A stretch of 64,000 nt of DNA, from positions 1,364,001 to 1,428,000 of the forward strand of contig JAWKUN010000003.1 of NCBI GenBank assembly GCA_041398565.1, written 5' to 3'. Shown here piece by piece: positions 7,381 to 15,667 of the stretch. Numbering within the stretch: the stretch's first letter is position 1; each line of letters begins with the position of its first letter. The notes beneath the pieces were generated by a model. The model had not been told where the DNA came from. It was given only the letters and a program-made list of their open reading frames with translations, and ran no database searches. The stretch is from DATGPD01 sp041398565 (lineage in GTDB: Bacteria > Planctomycetota > UBA1135 > UBA2386). Position numbers and translations under genes: made by a program.

Positions 7381-9642
7381 GTGAAGCACATTCTCTCGCC
7401 GGCCGCGATGGCGATCGCTCTCGTCGTCGCTCTCTCCGACTGCTTCGCTCAAACACCGACAACCGGGACCGAGCAAGCGGCTGGTGCGGTCGAGCGCGCC
7501 GACTACCTGGTTCTGGTCGCGGTGCCGCCCGCCGACCCCTTCCACGCAGTGGCCCGGCACTTGGCCGATGGACGCCGCGGTCGCTGTCTCGAGTTCCGAC
7601 CGGACGATCTCGAAGCGGTGCGTGGCATCCTGGCGGAGACCGCGCCTCGGTACGTCGCGCTCGTGATGCGTCCCGACCAGCTCGACTTCGCCTTCGCTCG
7701 GCGCTTCCTGCAGCTCGCCACCGAGATCGACGACGATCCGTTCGTGGACTTCGCCTATGGCTACATCACCGGTCGCGACGTCGCCGACGCACGCTCGTTG
7801 GTCGACCGTGGCCTCGCGCGGCGTCCGAAGTCCGGTGAGTCCCGGCTCGCCGAAGTGGTCGGCGGCGTCGACCGCTCGGGCGTCAGCCGGCGGCATGAAG
7901 ACCTGGGTGGCCGGGCGGTGCCGCTCGTGCGCATCGCCAGCGCCGGCGCGCGGGCCTTCCCCGAGACCGGTCGCGACCGCGACTTCCTGCTGGCCAACCT
8001 GCCGGACCTGACCGGGGCCGACGTGGTGACCTTCATCGGTCACGGCTACCCGCGCGAGGTCGTGGGCGGGCCGACCGCCGCCGAGCTCGCCGAGCTCCGC
8101 CTCGACGATGCGGTGGTCCTCAACGTCGCCTGCTACACCGGGGTGACGGGGCGGTTCTTCGAGGACGACTACCGGGAACGCCGGCGCGCCGCCAAGGAGG
8201 TCGCCGCCGACGAGAGCTTCGGCCTGGCGCTGCTGCACACCGGGGTGGTGGGCTACACCGCCTACCTGTGCCCGCGCCCGGCCGGGCCCGAACTCGCTAC
8301 CGATCTGGCAGCGCTGGTCGTCGATGGCATCTCGCTCGGTGAGGCGCGCCGGCGCGACTACGACAAGACGGTGCTCGGCTACCTGGGCTTCGGCGAGGAG
8401 CGCTTGTCCTTGCGGCCGGTACGGGCCGAAGACGATCTGCCCACGCCCAAGGATCCGGTGCGCGACTTGATGCTCGAGGGTGCCACCGGGGGCGTGCTGT
8501 TCGGCGATCCGGCGGCGGTTCCCTTCGCCGGGACGCCCGACCGTCCGGTGGTCGAGGTGCGGACCGAGTCGATCGACGGCGGCTTCGAGGTGCATGCCGA
8601 GGCCGACTTCCACGGCGTCGCGCTGCACTGCTCCGATCCGACCGCACGCATGGGGCAGACGATGGCGCTCAAGGTCTACGCCCGCTTGCCGCTCGGCGAC
8701 CAGCACGTGCGGGAGGTCGACGCTGGCGAGATGACTCTGGCTGGCCGTCCGGTCCGCACGCGCGTGGTCTGGGCGGTCGAGCACGACCATGGTGCCCGCT
8801 TCCTGCAGGTCAAGATCAACGGTCAGCGACCGCAGGCCGGGCTGGGAACGCTGGCGGCGAGCGTGCGGGTGCACACGACGAGCGACCCGTCGCAGGCGAG
8901 CGCGCGCGGGATCGTCGAGGGGCCGGATGTGGCAAGCTCGCAGCAGCGCGAGGCTGACCCGCCGCCAGGTGCGGCACCTGGCACCCGCGTGGGCGTCACG
9001 GCGGGCATGCTGGTGCGCGCCCGGTTGCGCAAGGTCTCGCGCCCGGCGCTCGACGCTGCCCTCACGGCAAGTGACGAGGCCCTGCGGCATGCCGGTGCGA
9101 CCGCGGCGCGCGATGGACTCCGGCGCTTCGGCAGCGAGGGGTTCCGCGCCGTGTGCGTGCTGCTCGACGTCGGCGTCACCCACTACCGCACCTGGACGCT
9201 GCTCGGCGCCACATGGCAGCCGGGCGACGAGGACCTGCTGGTCGACCTGGCCGAGGCGGACCCACTGCCCAACTTCGGTACTTGGCAGGTTCTCGAGGGT
9301 CTCGGTGTCGCCGACACCCCGCGCGTGCGCACCTATCTGCTGGAGCGACTCGACCGCGAGACCGACGCCGGCTTCTTCATGGCCGCGTCCATGGGGCTGG
9401 CGCACCTGCGCGAGACGGAGGCGGCCGCCAGGATCGGGGCTCGCGTGCGTGAGTTCCGCCCCGGCTGGAGCGGGGTCGAACCCCATCTGTTGGTCGCGCT
9501 GGAGATGATCGGGGGCGCGCAAGCCGTCGCCGAGTTGGAGCAGATCGCGGCGCACGAAGAGGCCAAGGCGTCGGTGTTGGACGCGCTCGAGCGTCTCGAT
9601 CCGGAAGCGGCCCGCCGGGTGCGCGCGCGGCGCAAGAAGTAG
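7381..9642 (+). CDS. Gingipain-like (C25-type) putative cysteine peptidase, secreted
   Basis: Predicted exported cysteine peptidase of about 753 residues. The GTG start gives MKHILSPAAMAIALVVALSDCFA-Q, a plausible signal peptide; ATG 7408 is the alternative. An N-terminal domain (ADYLVLVAVPP, PRYVALVMRPDQLDFAF, FVDFAYGYITGRDVADA) resembles the C25 pro/catalytic fold. The catalytic dyad candidates are His221 in VVTFIGHGY and Cys251 in VVLNVACYTGV, spaced as in gingipain/caspase-like folds. A beta-sandwich-like middle (residues about 380-500) and a C-terminal helical, HEAT-like region (about 560-750: TWQVLEGLGVADTPRVRTYLLERL) follow. No RBS is obvious. The family is inferred from motif layout; substrate unknown. 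CHAT-type caspase-like peptidase is the main alternative. Confidence 0.65.
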   Translation: MKHILSPAAMAIALVVALSDCFAQTPTTGTEQAAGAVERADYLVLVAVPPADPFHAVARHLADGRRGRCLEFRPDDLEAVRGILAETAPRYVALVMRPDQLDFAFARRFLQLATEIDDDPFVDFAYGYITGRDVADARSLVDRGLARRPKSGESRLAEVVGGVDRSGVSRRHEDLGGRAVPLVRIASAGARAFPETGRDRDFLLANLPDLTGADVVTFIGHGYPREVVGGPTAAELAELRLDDAVVLNVACYTGVTGRFFEDDYRERRRAAKEVAADESFGLALLHTGVVGYTAYLCPRPAGPELATDLAALVVDGISLGEARRRDYDKTVLGYLGFGEERLSLRPVRAEDDLPTPKDPVRDLMLEGATGGVLFGDPAAVPFAGTPDRPVVEVRTESIDGGFEVHAEADFHGVALHCSDPTARMGQTMALKVYARLPLGDQHVREVDAGEMTLAGRPVRTRVVWAVEHDHGARFLQVKINGQRPQAGLGTLAASVRVHTTSDPSQASARGIVEGPDVASSQQREADPPPGAAPGTRVGVTAGMLVRARLRKVSRPALDAALTASDEALRHAGATAARDGLRRFGSEGFRAVCVLLDVGVTHYRTWTLLGATWQPGDEDLLVDLAEADPLPNFGTWQVLEGLGVADTPRVRTYLLERLDRETDAGFFMAASMGLAHLRETEAAARIGARVREFRPGWSGVEPHLLVALEMIGGAQAVAELEQIAAHEEAKASVLDALERLDPEAARRVRARRKK

Positions 9643-9733
9643 CTGTCGTCGGGTGCGACGAGGTTGCCGCGTCGATCGCGCGCCAAGCTGGCGGGTTCAC
9701 CGCCGCCGAGGGACCGGCTCGGCGGGCGGTCCC

Positions 9734-12403
9734 TCACCAACCGAACGTCAGGTCCAGCCCGGCGCTCACCGCGAACCCCGCCGCGTTGACGCCGGGGTCT
9801 GGGGTGAGGACCTGGGTGTAGAGGTGGCCGCCGAGGAGCGACGGGTTGTTGGGCAGGGGGATGTTCCAGCGCGCCGTGGTGCCGGCGATCGGCGCGTCGA
9901 GGAACAGGTCCGCGCTCACCTGCAGCGGACAGCCGCTCATGCCGATCAGGGTCAGGTCGAACGGCAGCGGAACGCCGTTCCACATGCTGTTCGACAGGCC
10001 CACGAGCAGGAACGCGGCGGGCTGGCCGACCCGCAGGTTGCTGCCGACGATGCCGAGCACGTGACCGATGCGCGCCGGCGCCAGCGGGTCGACGCCGACC
10101 AACGGCGGGCTCGTGTGGCCGGCGCACGCCGTGCCGAACGTCGTCGCCGCGGGGCGGCGCACGTCGGCGGTCCACAGCCCGCGGCCCAGGGTCGCCAACA
10201 GCAGACGGCGCGAGGCGTGCATGAACGTGACTTCCTCGCACACCACGTTGGCCGGACCCTCGTTGCTCGCTTGCCAGTGCGCGCCGCCGTCGTCGCTGGT
10301 GAACAGGCCGACCTCGGTGGCCGCGTACAGCACGTCGCCGTCGTCGGGGTGGACGGCCAGGCCGTACACCGGCGCAGGCGGCAGCGCCAACGGCGCCGTG
10401 CCGACTCGCACCTGCCAGGTCTGGCCGCCGTCGGTCGAACGCCACAGGTTGTCGGCGGCAAAGCCACCGAAGGCCACGTACACGCGGGTGGCGTCGGTCG
10501 GGTCGACGGTCACGCGGGTGACCACGCGGTCGGGAAGCGGATCGCTGGCGCCGTTGTCGTCGACCACCAGCCACGTCGGCGACGCCTGCGTGCCGTTCGT
10601 CGTGCGGTACACGCGACCGTCGTTGTGGCCGACGTAGATCTGATCGGCGGCACCCGGCGCCACGGCCATGGCACTGATGAGGCTGCCGACGCTGGCCTTG
10701 ACGCTGGTCCACGCCACCGAGCCGGCGCGGGCGTTGGCGGTGCGCCAGAGGCGGGCGGCGCCGACGTAGAAGCGCTGCGGATCGTTCGGGTCGAGCAGCA
10801 TCGGCGAGATGAAGTTGGCGGTGCTGGCCGAGCCGGCGTCGCCGATGCCGCTGTAGATGTTGGCCGCCGAGTTGCCGCCGTTGGTGGAGCGATGCACCTG
10901 GGCGTAGACGTACTCACCGTAGGTGTAGTTCGGGTTGGCCGGGTCGACCTGCACCATGCCGCCGTCGCCGCCGTAGGTCAGGTTCGCGTTGCGGTTGGTA
11001 CCGAGCAGGCGCAGGGTGCCGTTGTCCTGCGTGCCGCCGATCACCATGTCGCCGGTGGCGTGGCCCGCCGCGCCGTAGAACTGCGTCGACCGCATGGTCG
11101 CGTCGAGGTCGCGCCAACCGCCGCCCTGGCGTGCAGCGAGGATGTCGTCGGCCACGTGCAGACCGCCGTCGGTGGCCAGGTAGACGCGCCGGTTGCTGCT
11201 GCCGTCGTAGCCCGGGTCGTTCACGATCGCGTGCAGGTCCGGGTGCGGATCGACGGTCATGATGTAGCCGTTGCTGATGCGCGTGAACGTCTGTCCGCCG
11301 TTGGTGCTGCGGTAGGCGTGCAGGGAGCCGACGACCACGACGTTCTCGTTGGTCGGGTCGACCCAGATGGTGTTGTAGTAGTAGCTGGTGCCGGTGCCCG
11401 AGCCCCGTTGCGTCCAGGTGCGGCCGCCGTCGGCCGAACGCCACACCGTGCCGCCGCCGCCGACCGAGGCGTACACGACCCCCGCTGTCGAACGCGCGTA
11501 GCACAGCTCGATGCGGCTGTTCTCGCCGGCGACCGTCGCGAGCCCACTGGCCGCCGGTTGCCAGGTCAGGCCACCGTCGGTCGACGTGACCACCTGATGC
11601 GCCTGCACCGATGCCGGCGCCAGGTGCGCGACCGCCTTGCTGCCGTCGTTCGGATCGAACGCCACCTGGAACGAGGTGTCGGCCGTTACCACGTCGGTCC
11701 AAGTCTGGCCGCCGTCGGTCGAGCGCGCGATGCCGCCCGGCCGCCGCGACACCAGGAGAAGGTTGCTGTCCGTCGGTGACACGGCGATGCGCGTCACCGC
11801 CTGCCAGGCGTCCGTGCCGGGCAGCTGCGTCCAGGTCTGGCCGCCGTCGGTGCTCTTGAGCACGCCGGCACCGCGCACGAAGTGACTCAGGTTGCGCTGC
11901 AGGTGAGCCAGCGAGTAGAAGCCTTCGCCGGTGCCCACGTACAGCGTGTCCGGAGTGCTCGGATCCATGGTCAGCGCGCCCACCGAGAGGTTGCGCCACC
12001 AGTCGTCGACCTGAGTCCAGGTCTGACCGCCGTCGGTCGTACGCCACAGGCCGCCGCTCACCGCGCCGGCGAACATGCGCTGCGCGTTGCGCGGGTCGAT
12101 CACCAGCGACACGCTGCGCCCGGCGACGTTGTCGGGCCCGCGCGCCACCCAGGCGTTCGGCGCGATGCCGCCGGCAGCCGGCATCAACGCGCTCGCGGCG
12201 ACGGTGCGCGCGCGCGCTTCGAGCGCGGTCTGCCACGCGCGGGAAGGGATCGCGCCGCGCTCGTCGCGGTAGCGCATGAGGCGCCACTGCGCCGCGGCGT
12301 CGGGGAAGTCGGTCGCCTCTTCGTCGCGGTCGACGCGGGGAGCCGGGTTCACACAGGAGGCGGACAGGAGAAGAAGGAGAGACGTGGCGAGCGCGCGGCT
12401 CAT
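9734..12403 (-). CDS. Secreted VPS10/BNR-type beta-propeller protein with C-terminal module
   Basis: 889-residue exported protein. ATG 12403-12401 gives MSRALATSLLLLLSASC, a lipoprotein-type signal sequence (Cys17 as likely lipidation site). The body is a sortilin/VPS10-like propeller with about ten STDGGQTWT-type repeats (GLWRTTDGGQTWT, GVLKSTDGGQTWT, VWRSADGGRTWT, LWRSTDGGQTWQ) and Asp-box spacing. The last ~140 residues are the shared module: FGTACAGHTSPP, GVPLPFDLTLIGMSGC, WNIPLPNNPSLLGGHLYTQV, ending TFGW. Such propellers usually bind sugars or proteins; here no catalytic residues are evident. The frame stays open upstream through a palindromic element, which is not coding. Cell-surface lipoprotein is the best guess. 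Confidence 0.8.
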   Translation of the reverse strand: MSRALATSLLLLLSASCVNPAPRVDRDEEATDFPDAAAQWRLMRYRDERGAIPSRAWQTALEARARTVAASALMPAAGGIAPNAWVARGPDNVAGRSVSLVIDPRNAQRMFAGAVSGGLWRTTDGGQTWTQVDDWWRNLSVGALTMDPSTPDTLYVGTGEGFYSLAHLQRNLSHFVRGAGVLKSTDGGQTWTQLPGTDAWQAVTRIAVSPTDSNLLLVSRRPGGIARSTDGGQTWTDVVTADTSFQVAFDPNDGSKAVAHLAPASVQAHQVVTSTDGGLTWQPAASGLATVAGENSRIELCYARSTAGVVYASVGGGGTVWRSADGGRTWTQRGSGTGTSYYYNTIWVDPTNENVVVVGSLHAYRSTNGGQTFTRISNGYIMTVDPHPDLHAIVNDPGYDGSSNRRVYLATDGGLHVADDILAARQGGGWRDLDATMRSTQFYGAAGHATGDMVIGGTQDNGTLRLLGTNRNANLTYGGDGGMVQVDPANPNYTYGEYVYAQVHRSTNGGNSAANIYSGIGDAGSASTANFISPMLLDPNDPQRFYVGAARLWRTANARAGSVAWTSVKASVGSLISAMAVAPGAADQIYVGHNDGRVYRTTNGTQASPTWLVVDDNGASDPLPDRVVTRVTVDPTDATRVYVAFGGFAADNLWRSTDGGQTWQVRVGTAPLALPPAPVYGLAVHPDDGDVLYAATEVGLFTSDDGGAHWQASNEGPANVVCEEVTFMHASRRLLLATLGRGLWTADVRRPAATTFGTACAGHTSPPLVGVDPLAPARIGHVLGIVGSNLRVGQPAAFLLVGLSNSMWNGVPLPFDLTLIGMSGCPLQVSADLFLDAPIAGTTARWNIPLPNNPSLLGGHLYTQVLTPDPGVNAAGFAVSAGLDLTFGW

Positions 12404-12566
12404 GGGTGCAGATCGGGAGGGGAGGGGGCGGGCGGCAGGCGAGCCGAGAATGGTAGCGCGGCGGCGCCGGTGAGGAGCTTCGCGACGCAGTGAACGCATC
12501 GTCGTCGCCGGCAGCTCGCCAGCACCCGCGTTCTCCCGGTGACGCCGATCCGTCGCCGCGGCGGAC

Positions 12567-12606
12567 CCGGCGTTCGTGGAGCCCAGCTCCATCCGTCGCA
12601 AGCTCG
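12567..12606. repeat. Degenerate partial family A palindrome
   Basis: CCGGCGTTCGTGGAGC CCAGCTCCATCCGTCGCAAG matches the second hairpin block (CCAGC.TTCAGCGGTGGAGCC ... GGCTCCATCCGCTGCAA) with a short deletion. It lies 34 bases from the better copy at 12641. Confidence 0.5.
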
Positions 12607-12640
12607 GTTTGGTGGCCAGCGACCGCCGCCGTGCCTCTAC

Positions 12641-12721
12641 CCAGCATTCAGCGGTGGAGCCTCGCTCCATCCGCTGCAAGGCTGGGGCGATGGGCGGCGA
12701 CCTCGGTCGCCCGCCCATCGC
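12641..12721. repeat. Family A palindromic element (two hairpins)
   Basis: CCAGCATTCAGCGGTGGAGC / CTCCATCCGCTGCAAGGCTGG forms one imperfect hairpin and GCGATGGGCGGCGACC / GGTCGCCCGCCCATCGC a second. On the minus strand it begins at the stop codon of the gene at 12722, i.e. a 3' position where it could end transcription. It is the reverse orientation of the 60309 copy. Confidence 0.7.
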
Positions 12722-14347
12722 TCACTTGTGCCGCAGGTCGACCTCGAGCTCCAGCGGTGGCGCACCCGGCTTCGTATCGGGCAAAACGAGCCGGGCCGGC
12801 AGGTGGTTGGACGCGGCGACCTCGAGTTCGTAGGCGCCGTCGTCGCGCGCCCACAGCGTCCAGGTGCCATCGTCGTCGACGCGCGCGAACTCGATGGGCT
12901 CGAACGCGCCCCGCGCGCCTTGCCAGGTCGGCCGTACGCTGATCCGGCGCACACGGCTGCCGCTGCTCGAGCGCAGGCGCAGGGTGGCACGCAAGCGCAG
13001 CGGTCGGTCGAGGGCAACGAGATCGAGAAGCGGGTCGTCGGGTGAGGGTGGCAGCTCTGCGTGACGCACGCGCAGCGGGACAGCGCCGGTGGCCGCGAAC
13101 CAGGTCTGGTCGGCGTCGCGCACCACGGCACGTGTGACGACGCACTCGGCGGCTGCGGCCATCGCGTAGCCGCGGCCCGACAAGTCGAATCCGCCCTTCC
13201 CCAGCCACACCACGTCGCCGCGCTCGGGCAGGTCGGCGACTCTCCGCAGCAGCACCGTCACCGCGCGCTCCTTGCGCACCTGCACGACGTTGCCCGGCGG
13301 TCCGAGCCCGACGCGGTGGTCCATCTCGCCGGTGTCTTGGTAGACGAAGTAGAGTTCTCGTCCTGGCACCATGGTACGCACCCGGCCGCACGAGTCGGTC
13401 AGCTTCCTGTCTGCGGGGAGGTCGGCCTGGGTTTCGTAGGGGACGAAGCCGAGGGTCGTGAACGGCACTGGCCGGCCGTTCGTGTCGATCGCCTGGACGT
13501 CGACGACCTCTCCGCGCGCGAGCACGAAGGTGCTGGTCGACTCGTCGTCGTCGTCGGTGGTGAAGGTGCAGACCCGGGCGAGGAAGTCCGCGGCACGAAC
13601 GCGAACGCGGTGCTCGCCGGCGGGCAGGCGTAGCCGTGCGCTGCCGGTGGCATCGGTCGCCGCGGGCAGCGAAGCGTCGGCCGCGAAGCACGAGTTGTCG
13701 AACAGGAGGTCGGCGTCGGCGATCGGCCGCCCGGTCTCGTCGGTGCAGCGCAGCCGGTGCTCGCGGCACGGCGCGTCGGTAGACGACGGTGCCGCGGGCG
13801 ACGCGTCGGCCGGCCCCCGTCGATCGATCGCCGGCGCCGTCGCGGGGAGCGGGCACCACATCGCCATCGCCTTGAAGGTGCCGAGCGCGATCGGACTCGG
13901 TGGCCAAGGCACGGCCGCGAACGGATCGTCGGCCGCGGCGGGGCGCAGGATCACCCGCGAGCCGAGGTAGCCGGCCAGTCCTTCGGGCAGCGGCTCGAGC
14001 CACGCGAGGTAGCCTTCGGCCTGCACGCGCAGCCAGAAGCGACCCTCGCCGGCTGCACCGAGCTGGCGCTGCTCGCCGGTCAGGGGCAGGACGAAGGTGC
14101 CGTCGCGCTGTGCAGGCAGCCGCGGTAGCGGCGTGCGCCGCAGCACCGCACCGATCGCGCACGCGAAGGGCTCGTTCGGATCCGCACTCGCCAGCAACTC
14201 GACCACGGCGCCGGCGATCGGCTGCCCGGCCTCGTCCAGCACCATGCCAGTGGGGTCGGAGCCCGCCGGCGGGAACGGCGTGGTCTGGGCGCCGGCGGCC
14301 GCGGCCAGCAGGGCGAGGACAGCGGCGTGGCAGGGGTTCATGGGCAT
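12722..14347 (-). CDS. Secreted protein with carboxypeptidase-regulatory-like (CNA-B type) domains
   Basis: 541-residue exported protein. ATG 14347 or, six bases later, ATG 14341 leads into a signal peptide (PCHAAVLALLAAAAGAQ). At least three prealbumin/carboxypeptidase-regulatory-like segments are visible from their openings: GMVLDEAGQPIAGAVVELL (residues about 35-53), LRCTDETGRPIADADLLFD (about 200) and VQAIDTNGRPVPFTTLGF (about 285). Such domains are beta-sandwiches used as spacers or adhesive repeats. A DDDDES acidic run occurs near residue 267. No enzyme motif was found. A family A palindrome follows its stop. Unlike its neighbours it lacks the lPLPxP C-terminal module. Confidence 0.75.
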   Translation of the reverse strand: MPMNPCHAAVLALLAAAAGAQTTPFPPAGSDPTGMVLDEAGQPIAGAVVELLASADPNEPFACAIGAVLRRTPLPRLPAQRDGTFVLPLTGEQRQLGAAGEGRFWLRVQAEGYLAWLEPLPEGLAGYLGSRVILRPAAADDPFAAVPWPPSPIALGTFKAMAMWCPLPATAPAIDRRGPADASPAAPSSTDAPCREHRLRCTDETGRPIADADLLFDNSCFAADASLPAATDATGSARLRLPAGEHRVRVRAADFLARVCTFTTDDDDESTSTFVLARGEVVDVQAIDTNGRPVPFTTLGFVPYETQADLPADRKLTDSCGRVRTMVPGRELYFVYQDTGEMDHRVGLGPPGNVVQVRKERAVTVLLRRVADLPERGDVVWLGKGGFDLSGRGYAMAAAAECVVTRAVVRDADQTWFAATGAVPLRVRHAELPPSPDDPLLDLVALDRPLRLRATLRLRSSSGSRVRRISVRPTWQGARGAFEPIEFARVDDDGTWTLWARDDGAYELEVAASNHLPARLVLPDTKPGAPPLELEVDLRHK

Positions 14348-14457
14348 CGGCTGCAGATCCTCGTGTCACGGACGGATGCCGTGGCGCCCGTATTCCTCGA
14401 CCCCGCCCGATTCGCCATCGCTGCTGCCGCACGCTACGCTTGCCGGCCCCGGCTGCG

Positions 14458-14464
14458 AAGGAGG
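14458..14464 (+). promoter_or_regulatory. Strong Shine-Dalgarno deciding a TTG start
   Basis: AAGGAGG lies 6 bases before TTG 14471. No ATG or GTG sits at suitable distance, so this site fixes the start of the hydroxylase gene. Confidence 0.7.
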
Positions 14465-14470
14465 CACCGC

Positions 14471-15043
14471 TTGTTCTTCCCCCCTGAGCTGTTCCGCATC
14501 GGTCGCGAACTCCCCGCCGACTTCGAGGCGATCGCCGCGGAGACGGCGATGCTCGGCGACGGCCGGTTCGCGGCGTGGCCCGACCGCGACGCCTACTCGG
14601 ACGGTTGGTTGGTCATGCCGCTCGTGCTCGACGAGAGCCCCGAAGGCTTCGAGCCCGACATCGCCGGCAACCGGGACCTGTGTCCGCGGACCGTGGCCAT
14701 CCTCGCGCGCTACCCCGAGATCATCACGGCCGGCGTCTCGCGGTTGCTGCCGGGGGCGCACATCTACCCGCACGTCGACGTCGTCAAGCCGTCCGTCTAT
14801 CGCTACCACCTGACCTTGCGTGCCAGCGGCACTGCCGGCCTGCGTGACGACGTCGAAACGCTGACGTGCTCGCCCGGCACGGGCATGGTGCTCGATCATC
14901 GCCAGCTGCACGAGTCGGCCAATCTCGGCGACAGGCCACGCGACGTGTTCCTCGTGGACTTCGTGGCATCGCCGGCCGAGTTGGCGGCGGTGGAGGCTTG
15001 GCGCGGTGGGCGGATCGATGCGAGGCCGACGCGTGCTCGGTGA
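14471..15043 (+). CDS. Aspartyl/asparaginyl beta-hydroxylase-like 2-oxoglutarate oxygenase
   Basis: 190-residue predicted Fe(II)/2-oxoglutarate dioxygenase of the AspH/cupin type. The metal triad candidates are His and Asp in IYPHVDVVKPS and the distal His in VLDHRQLHESANLG; the Arg after it (DRPRDVFLVDF) fits 2-oxoglutarate binding. The protein begins FFPPELFRIGRELPADFEAI with no signal peptide, so it acts in the cytoplasm. The start is TTG, chosen because an AAGGAGG lies 6 bases upstream; the longer frame to 14327 would overlap the divergent gene. Substrate is unknown: family members hydroxylate Asp/Asn residues or small amino-acid metabolites. Confidence 0.75.
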   Translation: MFFPPELFRIGRELPADFEAIAAETAMLGDGRFAAWPDRDAYSDGWLVMPLVLDESPEGFEPDIAGNRDLCPRTVAILARYPEIITAGVSRLLPGAHIYPHVDVVKPSVYRYHLTLRASGTAGLRDDVETLTCSPGTGMVLDHRQLHESANLGDRPRDVFLVDFVASPAELAAVEAWRGGRIDARPTRAR

Positions 15044-15178
15044 TGCGGTGGTGTGGCCCTGCCGCGCCGATCGAATTGCCGCCCACGTTGCTCGGTCGGG
15101 ACGACCCGGCGGCCGGGGGCCCGTGGTCCTTGCCCGCGCCCGACGCGGTCAAGCTCGCCTGTGATACCTTTCGCGCCT

Positions 15179-15469
15179 ATGTCACGAACCTGGAACGACC
15201 GCTACGCCGAAGGCTTCACGCCGTCGGATACGGGCGTGACGGAGCCGATGCTGATCGAGTTCGTCGAGTCGTTGCCGCGCCGTGGCGGGCGAGCCCTCGA
15301 CGTCGGCTGCGGCACCGGCGGCAACGCGATCTGACCGGGATGGCGCCGGCCACGCTGTCTCCGGCCGGACAGTGCTCGGCAGGCGCCCGGCAGGCGCGAG
15401 GCCACCGGGATCGAGGCCGGTCCGACCAACTGGCTACTCGAGACACCTTCGTTGGGCTACCGAACGTAG
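15179..15469 (+). pseudogene. SAM-dependent methyltransferase remnant with in-frame stop
   Basis: From ATG 15179 the frame reads MSRTWNDRYAEGFTPSD ... RALDVGCGTGGNAI, the start of a class I methyltransferase with its glycine-rich SAM motif, and then stops at TGA 15332-15334. The same frame continues after the stop with GW...., EATGIEAG and NWLLETPSLG, which fits the next beta strands of such enzymes, up to TAG 15467. The rest of the ~200-residue family is absent. This looks like a decayed gene rather than a short real one. Confidence 0.6.
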
Positions 15470-15667
15470 AGCGTGTCGCCCAGTGAGCCGTGGGGCCGCA
15501 CCTCGACCGAGGTCGCTACGCAGGTGGTATCGCTTGGAAAGGCCGCTCGCCGCCCGCTCGTTGCCTCGCCGGAATCGCACCCGCGGAACGCGCGCTCGAC
15601 GTCGATGCGCGCGCGGCTGCGCCTTGCGTGGTCGCCGAGGGGTGCAGGTTACGGCAGAGGATTGGCA

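Larger units (their letters stand above)
12404..12721. other. Intergenic region filled by two family A palindromes
   Basis: The stretch between two minus-strand genes contains a degenerate palindrome at 12567-12606 and a well-kept one at 12641-12721, plus the presumed promoter of the propeller gene near 12404-12560. Nothing else was recognised. Confidence 0.55.

Noticed and set aside
9734..12718. Longer N-terminus for the propeller lipoprotein starting at 12718
   Set aside because: The extra ~100 residues are a translation of palindromic repeats and Arg-rich sequence; the lipoprotein signal starts at 12403.
14327..14470. Upstream extension of the hydroxylase to 14327
   Set aside because: It would overlap the divergent gene's start, and a strong Shine-Dalgarno places the start at TTG 14471.
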